Notes under the pieces: generated by a model
Database searches by the model: none
Told to the model about the DNA's origin: nothing
Seen by the model: the letters and a program-made list of their open reading frames with translations, nothing else
Shown here: in pieces, positions 1-5,342 of the stretch
Position numbering within the stretch: position 1 is the stretch's first letter
Layout of the letters: each line of letters opens with the position of its first letter
Translations under genes and position numbers: made by a program
Source: Desulfurococcales archaeon
GTDB lineage: Archaea > Thermoproteota > Thermoprotei_A > CAZTBM01 > SZUA-1508
Reading direction: 5' to 3'
NCBI GenBank assembly: GCA_015661855.1
Contig: DQVH01000103.1
Location: forward strand, 1-6,103
DNA: 6,103 nt

Positions 1-207
1 GAAGAGTATATTGTCACTATCCTTCATAGAAGTGTGGATGGCGAAATAGGATCTATCGAGATAAAGGCTTCAAATATAGTTGAGGTAGGGTCATGGTATA
101 TTAGGTTAAGTGATAGAATTATACCCTTCCATAGAATACTTGAAATTAGGAAAGTCGATGGTGGAATTGTTTGGAGAAAAGGCTGTAAGAGTGCTAGGTT
201 TCAATAG
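1..207 (+). CDS. UPF0248/DUF504 (MJ1316-type) protein, C-terminal part only
   Basis: The plus strand is open in frame 1 from the first base to a TAG at 205-207, giving 68 codons with the N-terminus lost beyond the window edge. The visible part has the pattern of the small archaeal UPF0248 family: an 'xxILHRSVDGEIGSIEI' strand region, 'IKASNIVEVGSWYIRL', and then the diagnostic 'RIIPFHRILEIRK' followed by 'GGIVWRKG' near the end. That HRIL-E/I-R plus VWR signature is what I recognise. The family is proposed to be an RNA-repair-associated domain that recognises cyclic-phosphate RNA ends, and in some archaea it is fused to or placed near RNA-modifying enzymes; that role is family knowledge, not shown here. 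It converges on nrdG with only 17 bases between the two stop codons, so its transcript may run antisense into nrdG. Confidence 0.8.
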   Translation, partial: EEYIVTILHRSVDGEIGSIEIKASNIVEVGSWYIRLSDRIIPFHRILEIRKVDGGIVWRKGCKSARFQ

Positions 208-224
208 TTGTTTATGGTTAGTTC

Positions 225-1004
225 TCATAATCTTACTATACCCTTATCTAAACTCCTAACATACACTCTTAAACCATACTTATCCTTAACCTCTTTCCCA
301 ACCCTAACTAGTTTATCAATTGGTGTTGGTTTTTGAAGTCTATACTTTAAATCTCTTACAGTTTCAGATGGTATAAACTGTTGTAATACGTATACACATT
401 TACTATGACATCTATACTCACCCACTATACGAGCTATATGTTTAGCTATAGCAATTACATGTTTAGAGTTTAAGTCGGGTATTAGAGTTGTCCTTAACTC
501 CACCTCTAATCCACTCTTAAAAGCTAAGTTAATGGTTTCCTTAATCCTACAGATAATGCTGTCAACCAGATCTAATGGTATACCGGTAACTTTAGAATAC
601 AAGGCTTTATTGTCTAGAGGGGCTTTTACATCTATAGCTATATGGTCTAGTAGATTACTATTAATTAAGCATTTTACTATGTTAGGGTTTGAACCATTAG
701 TATTCAAACTGGTCTTTAAATTGTACTCTCTAGCCACTTTATATATTATTTTTAATACTCTACTGTGAAGTGTTGGTTCACCACCAGTAACATGAACATA
801 CTCTATAAACCCTTTAGCCGACGAGAATAATTCTCTCAAATAGTTTACAGTAACCTCTCTAACAATACTACCATTAACTATAGGTGTATTTTGGCACCAA
901 GGACATCTAAAGTTACAGTATGGAAGCCAGAGAACAATTGATGGACTACCTATAACATCAATTAGTGATAGCTCTCTAACCTCCGATATAAGTAGTCTAT
1001 CCAT
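225..1004 (-). CDS. nrdG: Anaerobic ribonucleoside-triphosphate reductase activating protein (radical SAM activase)
   Basis: This is a radical S-adenosylmethionine enzyme of 259 aa. The 4Fe-4S-binding CxxxCxxC is at C30, C34 and C37 (CNFRCPWC), followed by the SAM-contacting GGEPT at 74-78, 'SLNTNGSNP' at 99-107 and 'IAIDVKAP' at 122-129. The TIM-barrel core and the late 'YVLQQFIPSE' segment (205-214) match the long NrdG2 type of activase rather than the shorter E. coli NrdG of about 155 aa. A further C-x3-C pair is at C199/C203. Its role is reductive cleavage of SAM to place the glycyl radical on NrdD, whose gene lies directly upstream on the same strand with a 91-base gap. The ATG at 1002-1004 is favoured because an in-frame TAG lies two codons upstream and a weak GGATG site sits 7 bases before the start. 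The reductase could be served by another activase, but adjacency makes NrdG by far the best reading. Confidence 0.93.
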   Translation of the reverse strand: MDRLLISEVRELSLIDVIGSPSIVLWLPYCNFRCPWCQNTPIVNGSIVREVTVNYLRELFSSAKGFIEYVHVTGGEPTLHSRVLKIIYKVAREYNLKTSLNTNGSNPNIVKCLINSNLLDHIAIDVKAPLDNKALYSKVTGIPLDLVDSIICRIKETINLAFKSGLEVELRTTLIPDLNSKHVIAIAKHIARIVGEYRCHSKCVYVLQQFIPSETVRDLKYRLQKPTPIDKLVRVGKEVKDKYGLRVYVRSLDKGIVRL

Positions 1005-1095
1005 AGCCTAACATCCAAGCTACTATAGTACCCTCTAACACTAAAAATGCTTACCTAGAAAATATACCGTAGCTATTTAATGTTAAAGTGTTTTC
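1005..1095 (-). other. nrdD-nrdG intergenic gap
   Basis: These 91 bases separate the nrdD stop from the nrdG start. Read on the minus strand the gap carries two short T-rich tracts, one near 1064-1068 and a T5 near 1043-1047. They could end a fraction of nrdD transcripts. The A/T-rich stretch near 1060-1069 could equally be a weak TATA element for nrdG. A weak ribosome binding site (GGATG, 1012-1016) precedes nrdG by 7 bases. I cannot tell co-transcription from separate transcription. Confidence 0.35.
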
Positions 1096-3039
1096 TTAAA
1101 CTCTATAGTGTATTCTATGTTTAAAGTCTGATTGTCTTCCTGGATTCCAGCTTTTCAATGGTCTATAGTATCCTACTATTCTAGACCATACGTCTGTTTC
1201 ACTTCCACACTTGGGGCACTCCCAGTACACTCCAACTGCTCTCCACCTACACTTCCTACATATTGATTGTGCTGGTGTGTAGCTAAAGTAGATTATCCTA
1301 GTGTTACAAATTATATTGTATGTTAGCTTTTTTAAAGCCTCTGGATCAGCTTCTTCACCTAGGAATATATGCATCATTACACCACCAGTAAAGTATTTTT
1401 GAATTTCACTTTCAACTTCAATTCTCCTATGTAAAGGTATGTTAGCATAGTATGGTACAATACTATTGCTATAGTATGGGTGATCCTCGACGCCTGGTAT
1501 GAAGAACTCTCCATTCTCAACTTCACGTTTAAACATCGTATAGTCTACTAGTGCAAGTCTTGTACCAGCACCCTCAGCTGGTGTTTCTTCAACATTATAT
1601 AGCATTCCATCTTCACACTCAAACTCGCCTATTCTACTATGTATGTGTTCTAATAGCTTCTTGTAGATCCCCACAACCTCTAATAGATCTCTCTTTGAAG
1701 GTTCAAACCAGAGTTTTGGGTTCTGTAGAAAGTTAGCTACAAACTCGGGCATTGCCGTTAAACCTATAGTGTTATAGTGGTTATCGTATGTTCCAAGATA
1801 GAATCTTGTTATAGGTAGGTTTATACTATTAGATTTTAGTATTTTTGTGAGTCTCTCCCTCTTATTCTTTAAGTGTATTCTTGCAACTTCAAGTAGCTCA
1901 TCTAATAGTGTATAGAGTTTACTCTCATCACCTCGAGCTAGATATCCTAGTCTAGCAAGATTTATTGTTACTACACCTATACTACCAGTCTCATCAGGTA
2001 TAGCCCAGGTACCTCCAAGATGATCACTTGTAATACAAGTATGCTCTTTTATTTCAGGTTTAAGCTTTAAACTAATACCCGATTTTAACTTGGCAACTCT
2101 AATTCTATCTATTGTCAGTCGACAGCACATTGAGAATACAGCTGTAGGATCTACACCGTTAACCCCGTTTAGGAAGTAAAATGTTCCACGCTTTGCTGCC
2201 AACTCAAATATTCTATAGGATAAGTCGCCCCACCTTCTCTCATTCCAATCGAAATTCCTAGTAACTATTAGTGTTGGTATAGGGAATGTAAATGGCTGGC
2301 CAATGGCATCACCCTCTAAGTATACCTCTATAAAGCCTTTAACAACGTTTATAGCTTCATCAACATATGATTCTAGAGGTTCCCTAAATACACCACCAAT
2401 AACAGCTCTCCTCTCCCTTAGTATCTTAGGTACAGTGTCTAGTATGAATGTGAAGTTAGTAAATGGCATTTGGGATCCTACACGTGTTGGAAAGTTTAAA
2501 TTGTATACTAGTCTTTGAACCTGCTGTTTAACTTTACGATAGTCTCCTCCTAAACCATCCTCACGAACAAATGCTGCTAAATACAAATCTACATTACTAA
2601 AAGCTTGTGCACCAGCCCACTCATGCTGAGCAGCAGTGAGAAAGTTTACTATATGGTCTACAGCTGAGTCGAGATGTCTAGCAGGTTTAGCAATAACAGT
2701 TGGTGTGACTAAACCCTTTCTTAATAGTTTTTCTAAACTCCAACCAGCACAGTAGGGTACGAATGGAGAGTATGGTAGATCGTGAATATGAATATACCCA
2801 TCCCTATGATACTTACCCTCAAACCTATAAACATACTCTAACGAGTACCTCTTAAACGACTCTAAAGTAACAAAGTGTACAAGACCAGTAAAACTACGAT
2901 TAACATTAGCGTTCTCCTTAACCTCCCAACTACTCTCACTAATATATTTAGACACTAAATCAGCAACTACACTTACAAACACTCTCTCCCTATCAACTCC
3001 ACTCTCAGCCTTCACATACACTCTCTCCCTTTCAACCAT
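1096..3039 (-). CDS. nrdD: Anaerobic (class III) ribonucleoside-triphosphate reductase
   Basis: This oxygen-sensitive glycyl-radical enzyme converts NTPs to dNTPs. The catalytic core opens with the family's NAN motif at 43-45 and 'HIHDLPY' at 84-90. C97 in 'YCAGW' is the expected thiyl-radical cysteine, and 'SMCCRL' at 303-308 (C305/C306) is the second active-site cysteine region. 'TGSIGVVTINL' at 351-361 and 'EETPAEG' at 484-490 are typical of the core. A structural zinc site is formed by C594, C597, C608 and C611. The glycyl radical should be on G623 in 'RIVGYYRP', followed by a WN-G-xx-x-F tail. At 647 aa it is complete but lacks the N-terminal ATP-cone of the E. coli enzyme, since the core starts near residue 40. 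The SMCC region resembles the redoxin-dependent rather than the formate-dependent subgroup, which is an inference. The ATG at 3037-3039 has a GGGTG site 7 bases upstream. The first 22 residues contain a short in-frame repeat, listed separately. Confidence 0.97.
   Translation of the reverse strand: MVERERVYVKAESGVDRERVFVSVVADLVSKYISESSWEVKENANVNRSFTGLVHFVTLESFKRYSLEYVYRFEGKYHRDGYIHIHDLPYSPFVPYCAGWSLEKLLRKGLVTPTVIAKPARHLDSAVDHIVNFLTAAQHEWAGAQAFSNVDLYLAAFVREDGLGGDYRKVKQQVQRLVYNLNFPTRVGSQMPFTNFTFILDTVPKILRERRAVIGGVFREPLESYVDEAINVVKGFIEVYLEGDAIGQPFTFPIPTLIVTRNFDWNERRWGDLSYRIFELAAKRGTFYFLNGVNGVDPTAVFSMCCRLTIDRIRVAKLKSGISLKLKPEIKEHTCITSDHLGGTWAIPDETGSIGVVTINLARLGYLARGDESKLYTLLDELLEVARIHLKNKRERLTKILKSNSINLPITRFYLGTYDNHYNTIGLTAMPEFVANFLQNPKLWFEPSKRDLLEVVGIYKKLLEHIHSRIGEFECEDGMLYNVEETPAEGAGTRLALVDYTMFKREVENGEFFIPGVEDHPYYSNSIVPYYANIPLHRRIEVESEIQKYFTGGVMMHIFLGEEADPEALKKLTYNIICNTRIIYFSYTPAQSICRKCRWRAVGVYWECPKCGSETDVWSRIVGYYRPLKSWNPGRQSDFKHRIHYRV
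2975..3036 (-). repeat. In-frame direct repeat at the 5' end of nrdD
   Basis: Two 23-base copies, at 3014-3036 and 2975-2997, match at 21 of 23 positions with a 39-base period (exactly 13 codons). They encode VERERVYV (residues 2-9) and VDRERVFV (15-22). The two differences are both A/T changes. The repeated segment precedes the conserved catalytic core. It may reflect a small tandem duplication that extended the N-terminus. Confidence 0.8.
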
Positions 3040-3046
3040 ACATTAA

Positions 3047-3051
3047 CACCC
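3047..3051 (-). promoter_or_regulatory. Ribosome binding site of nrdD
   Basis: GGGTG on the minus strand lies 7 bases before the nrdD ATG and is complementary to the CACC part of the usual archaeal 16S rRNA 3' end. It supports the chosen start over an ATG four bases upstream (3041-3043), which opens only a three-codon frame. Confidence 0.55.
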
Positions 3052-3060
3052 TAGAATAGC

Positions 3061-3070
3061 TAAAATACAA
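3061..3070 (-). promoter_or_regulatory. Candidate TATA box of nrdD (proximal)
   Basis: The minus-strand element TTGTATTTTA is centred about 27 bases before the nrdD ATG. Used as a TATA box it would give a nearly leaderless message, which conflicts with the good ribosome binding site. The more distal element at 3110-3119 is therefore an alternative. Confidence 0.3.
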
Positions 3071-3109
3071 TTTACCCTCAGACGTAGACGTGCATTAACA
3101 CTTCCATGA

Positions 3110-3119
3110 CTTTTAAAAG
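3110..3119. promoter_or_regulatory. Palindromic TATA-like element upstream of nrdD
   Basis: CTTTTAAAAG is a perfect 10-base palindrome centred about 75 bases before the nrdD start. It resembles an archaeal TATA box. If it is used, transcription would start near 3089 and leave a leader of about 50 bases that includes the GGGTG ribosome binding site. Because it is symmetric, orientation would have to come from a flanking BRE, which I cannot identify with confidence. Confidence 0.4.
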
Positions 3120-3129
3120 GATTATGGGA

Positions 3130-3178
3130 AGTATACTACGGAGGGGGTTTAGTGAAACTATTTCGAGAGTAATACTCT
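3130..3178. repeat. Two short palindromes upstream of nrdD
   Basis: AGTATACT at 3130-3137 is a perfect 8-base palindrome. AGAGTA and TACTCT at 3166-3171 and 3173-3178 form a perfect 6+6 inverted repeat around one base. With the palindrome at 3110-3119 there are three dyads within 70 bases just upstream of nrdD, so they could be operator sites. No regulator can be assigned, and A/T-rich DNA gives some short palindromes by chance. Confidence 0.35.
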
Positions 3179-3183
3179 TTAAG

Positions 3184-3339
3184 CTAAAACCCTAAAGACT
3201 TAAAAATGTATTCATATAATATGCAGAGCAGTACATCATGAAGGTTAAGATCATATAGAATTGGACGAGTTAAAGCGGTTAAACCTAATAGTAACCCTAG
3301 TGGTATGTAACCTTCAGTAAACACTAAACGCTTTTTGAA
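3184..3339 (-). pseudogene. In-frame open continuation beyond the stop of the 150-aa gene
   Basis: Directly after the TAA (3340-3342) of the upstream hypothetical gene, the same reading frame stays open for 51 codons to a TAG at 3184-3186. The translation reads like ordinary protein: it begins FKKRLVFTEGYIPLG, continues through LTALTRPILYD, and ends with LYEYIFKSLGF. Its codon endings are A/T-rich like those of the neighbouring genes. It could be the lost C-terminus of a gene cut by a nonsense change, a separate 46-aa gene starting at the GTG at 3322-3324, or chance. No ribosome binding site precedes that GTG. Stop readthrough has no support here. I cannot assign a family. The remainder of the gap to nrdD holds only the promoter and palindromes listed. 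Confidence 0.3.
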
Positions 3340-3792
3340 TTATATTAGGTAAAAGTGTAAGTGTTTTCTATTGTAGGCATTTTTAATGTCTTCATTCCCG
3401 TAGATAATACTATTTGGGATAGTAGTTTCGGTGATTTTGAGTGGTAGTACATTTTCGATGTAGAGGTTAAACTTTACACTATATCTCCTACTATTAATTA
3501 TAGGCATACCATTAGGGTTTTTACTGAAATACTCCTTAACCTCAATCTCAATTCTCCTGAGAGTGTCTAGTTCCTCCTGTGTTAAAGTAACCTTGTAACT
3601 GCAGAGACCACACTTACTAGCAACATACATTAGTAAGCGTAGGTAAAGCTTATTACCTCTATCAACACTAGCTTTATGCATAAGATAAGCTAGTAAACTA
3701 CGAGTAAAAGGATCAACACCTCTATCCCTAAGAAGTTCATCAATAACCTCTAAAACCCCTCTGAAACCCATACCAGACGTACTCTCTGCCAT
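3340..3792 (-). CDS. Hypothetical protein, 150 aa, with CGLC motif
   Basis: I do not recognise the family. The N-terminal half (residues 10-90) looks all-helical and soluble: 'VLEVIDELLRDRGVD' 13-27, 'RSLLAYLMHKA' 31-41, 'LYLRLLMYVASKCGLC' 49-64, then an acidic/basic helix 71-90. A single CxxC pair (C61, C64) could bind metal or act in redox, but alone it is weak evidence. The C-terminal 60 residues look strand- and loop-rich, with 'RRYSVKFNLYIENVLPLKI' at 102-120. There is no signal peptide or membrane segment. The ATG at 3790-3792 has a good TATA-like element about 36 bases upstream; the alternative start at M8 is less likely. The gene runs in the same direction as the upstream HTH gene, 116 bases away, and appears to have its own promoter. 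Its frame continues past the stop for 51 codons, so it may be a truncated form of a protein of about 200 aa. Confidence 0.65.
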   Translation of the reverse strand: MAESTSGMGFRGVLEVIDELLRDRGVDPFTRSLLAYLMHKASVDRGNKLYLRLLMYVASKCGLCSYKVTLTQEELDTLRRIEIEVKEYFSKNPNGMPIINSRRYSVKFNLYIENVLPLKITETTIPNSIIYGNEDIKNAYNRKHLHFYLI

Positions 3793-3820
3793 TTCTAGCT
3801 CACTCGTGTAAAGTATGCGT

Positions 3821-3837
3821 ATAAAAATAATTTATAC
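3821..3837 (-). promoter_or_regulatory. TATA box of the 150-aa hypothetical gene
   Basis: On the minus strand GTATAAATTATTTTTAT is an extended A/T box centred about 36 bases before the ATG. It would place the transcription start roughly 10 bases before the coding region. This is the strongest TATA-like element among the minus-strand genes here. Confidence 0.5.
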
Positions 3838-3856
3838 CTACTCTATCTTGAAATGC

Positions 3857-3895
3857 TGAGGTCAAGAAAAATTTAGATAAAACTCAAGACCCTCA
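3857..3895 (-). terminator. Putative terminator downstream of the HTH gene
   Basis: On the minus strand TGAGGGTC (3895-3888) and GACCTCA (3863-3857) can pair with one bulged base. They flank an A/T-rich loop that includes a T5 tract around 3867-3871. It begins 14 bases after the HTH stop codon. Archaeal termination depends mainly on T-tracts, so the T-run may matter more than the weak stem. Confidence 0.35.
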
Positions 3896-3908
3896 TGTAC
3901 CATCACTC

Positions 3909-5096
3909 CTATGAACCCCCGCCTTCACCAAGCTTCCCCTCGAGAACCTCAGTAACCTCACTAGGCTCCTTAACCCAAACACCAGTATAAGGATTATAAT
4001 TAGTATGAGGTAGAGTACTCCTACTAAAATATCTATAATGATAGTTAAACTCTAAAACAACATCAAAATACTTCCTCAAAAACCCCCTAAAACGAAAGAA
4101 CCCAATAAGCTCATCATAAGGTACAGCCACCTGAAGACTTAAAGTACGTAAATCAGAAGAAAGAGAAGCAGCACAAACAAACGGTAACTGAGTTAAAAAG
4201 TCAATAAACATCTTCAACCTAAACCCAAAAATACACCTATTCCTAAAAATAATTGCACCCGTATAAGCATTAGTTAAATCCACATATAATAATTTAGGTA
4301 TAATACCCTTAATAATACCCTCAGGGAGAATGTGACGATAGTAATGGTACTTAATAATCCACGTTCTAGTATGTAGATGCTTAGCTATCTCACTAAAAGT
4401 TTGAAAAGCATCTATTTCAAGCTCCTTAAGTATCAGCAGGTCAATCCAATCCCTTGGAGTATCCCTACACACAACATCAAATACATGTTTACATTCATCC
4501 TCCTCTCTCACACAGTTATCATCTTCAAGAATTCTTTTAACTTCACTAATCCACTCCTTCCATAAATACTTAAACTTACCCCTTTCTACATCAAAATATT
4601 TTGTAAAGCGGGGTTGACAAAGAAATACATGAGTACAATCTATGGTTAAGAAGCCTGTTTTCTCTCGCTTACTAAGTTTAGCTATTTCATCTCGGATAAA
4701 CCTATAACCATACATTATTGGATAATAGTATAGTATATATGTTCCGGAAGGTATAGAGCTTAAGATATGAACGTTATACCAGTGTTTCCACGGTATACTC
4801 TCTAATGGTATGTAGACGTCATATAGAAAGAACCCTATTTTAGAGAGACCCACTCTCTTCTCATCTAAGACTACTGTGAATTTTATACCCTTTCTTCGCA
4901 GGGAGCGTATTCTACGCCAAAACGAGGTACTCGGTATACCAAGTTTTGATGGTACATCATATATTGCTTTAACGTTAGTTTGTGTATGAAGGAATTCTAA
5001 GATTTTGAGTGTTGTACTATCAGCTATCTGAGTAAACTCAAGAAGCCTCCGTCTCAGTACAGTACTCTTATCAAGCACACTCATGTATGTATCCAC
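3909..5096 (-). CDS. Tandem winged-helix (HTH) protein, probable transcription regulator
   Basis: The 395-aa protein appears to be built from two similar halves. Half one has a winged-helix-like segment at about 27-75 (TLKILEFLHTQ, then SKLGIPSTSFWRRIRSLRRKGI), followed by an alpha/beta region at 75-155. Half two has a second helix-turn-helix at about 217-263 (LLILKELEIDAF, then SEIAKHLHTRTWIIKYHYYR), followed by an alpha/beta region at 268-352. Each half recalls the Lrp/AsnC layout of a wHTH followed by an effector-type domain, but I cannot assign a named family. The linker holds C154, H156, C160, C195, C202, H204 and C210, a possible metal or redox site. The longest frame starts at GTG 5094-5096; the ATG at 5082-5084 (M5) is an equally good start. 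It is divergent from the small ORF at 5229. There is no signal peptide or membrane segment, so a cytoplasmic DNA-binding role is inferred. Confidence 0.8.
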   Translation of the reverse strand: MDTYMSVLDKSTVLRRRLLEFTQIADSTTLKILEFLHTQTNVKAIYDVPSKLGIPSTSFWRRIRSLRRKGIKFTVVLDEKRVGLSKIGFFLYDVYIPLESIPWKHWYNVHILSSIPSGTYILYYYPIMYGYRFIRDEIAKLSKREKTGFLTIDCTHVFLCQPRFTKYFDVERGKFKYLWKEWISEVKRILEDDNCVREEDECKHVFDVVCRDTPRDWIDLLILKELEIDAFQTFSEIAKHLHTRTWIIKYHYYRHILPEGIIKGIIPKLLYVDLTNAYTGAIIFRNRCIFGFRLKMFIDFLTQLPFVCAASLSSDLRTLSLQVAVPYDELIGFFRFRGFLRKYFDVVLEFNYHYRYFSRSTLPHTNYNPYTGVWVKEPSEVTEVLEGKLGEGGGS

Positions 5097-5127
5097 TATA
5101 ATGAAAATACTTAGTGTTTGAAAAGTC

Positions 5128-5137
5128 TTATTATTTG
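5128..5137 (-). promoter_or_regulatory. Weak candidate TATA box of the HTH gene
   Basis: CAAATAATAA on the minus strand is centred about 37 bases before the GTG start and 49 before the ATG start. It is A/T-rich but not a strong match. It lies in the divergent region shared with the plus-strand small ORF. Confidence 0.25.
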
Positions 5138-5152
5138 TAGGTGAGAATTAGC

Positions 5153-5181
5153 TGGAACTGGAATGTAAAAATGTGTTGGAA
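5153..5181 (+). repeat. Three TGGAA direct repeats in the divergent promoter region
   Basis: TGGAA occurs at 5153-5157, 5159-5163 and 5177-5181, spaced 6 and 18 bases apart. The last copy ends 9 bases before the TATA-like box of the small ORF. The position just upstream of a promoter is where an activator would bind, but a five-base repeat is short and could be chance. Confidence 0.3.
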
Positions 5182-5190
5182 TGAATGAGG

Positions 5191-5200
5191 TATTTATTTA
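5191..5200 (+). promoter_or_regulatory. TATA box of the 37-aa membrane ORF
   Basis: TATTTATTTA is centred about 33 bases before the ATG at 5229, so transcription should start near 5221. The gap between box and start is what an archaeal promoter with a very short leader would show. It is one of the reasons for believing the small ORF. Confidence 0.5.
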
Positions 5201-5215
5201 GTGAATTGCTAAGTT

Positions 5216-5219
5216 GAGG
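5216..5219 (+). promoter_or_regulatory. Candidate ribosome binding site of the 37-aa ORF
   Basis: GAGG lies 9 bases before the ATG at 5229, matching the GGAGG core. If the TATA box at 5191-5200 sets the start of transcription near 5221, this site would fall just outside the message. One of the two signals may therefore be incidental. Confidence 0.35.
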
Positions 5220-5228
5220 CATTAGAAA

Positions 5229-5342
5229 ATGAATGGGCAGTCTGAGTTATCGTCTCCTCTTGTTGGTGATGTGCCCATGGCTTTTAGTATTTTGGTTATT
5301 GTCTTTTTCATTCTCTTTTTGCTCATTCTTTTCACCGTATAG
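5229..5342 (+). CDS. Putative single-pass membrane microprotein, 37 aa
   Basis: This is an ATG-to-TAG frame of 37 codons. Residues 1-16 are polar and acidic (MNGQSELSSPLVGDVP). Residues 17-36 are an uninterrupted hydrophobic helix rich in I, L, V and F (MAFSILVIVFFILFLLILFT), and the protein ends one residue later. That makes it a membrane-anchored peptide with a short soluble N-terminus, resembling a tail anchor. An in-frame TAG at 5223-5225 just upstream fixes the start at 5229 unless M17 is used. A TATA-like box and a GAGG site precede it. It is divergent from the HTH gene and convergent with ppa. I recognise no family; it is not an obvious SecE or Sec61-beta. The T-rich strand could give hydrophobic codons by chance, which limits confidence. 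Confidence 0.5.
   Translation: MNGQSELSSPLVGDVPMAFSILVIVFFILFLLILFTV

Noticed and set aside
532..768. A 78-codon plus-strand open frame inside nrdG; similar frames occur at 1551-1736, 2303-2518 and 4377-4565.
   Set aside because: All lie antisense to well-supported genes, have no recognisable domains, and are expected shadows of the real coding strand.
1921..1940. A C-box-like GTGATGA on the minus strand; another ATGATGA lies near 4104-4110.
   Set aside because: Both are inside coding regions and lack the matching D, C' and D' boxes at C/D sRNA spacing.
3032..3043. An ATG four bases before the nrdD start opens a three-codon frame overlapping the start.
   Set aside because: A three-codon frame arises easily by chance, and the GGGTG site is better spaced for the nrdD ATG. 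I see no sign of control.
3140..3172. A strong GGAGGGGG on the plus strand is followed by a GTG at 3152.
   Set aside because: The frame closes after six codons, and no longer frame starts at a suitable distance. It is more likely part of the nrdD upstream region on the other strand.
3340..3342. Programmed readthrough of the TAA, or of the TAG at 5340-5342, to give longer proteins.
   Set aside because: No recoding element is visible, TAA has no known special decoding in archaea, and pyrrolysine is not expected in this lineage. Truncation, separate genes or chance are simpler.
5141..5188. A 15-codon GTG frame on the plus strand with three tryptophans.
   Set aside because: It is too short, has no TATA box at a suitable place, and overlaps the promoter region of the better-supported ORF at 5229.
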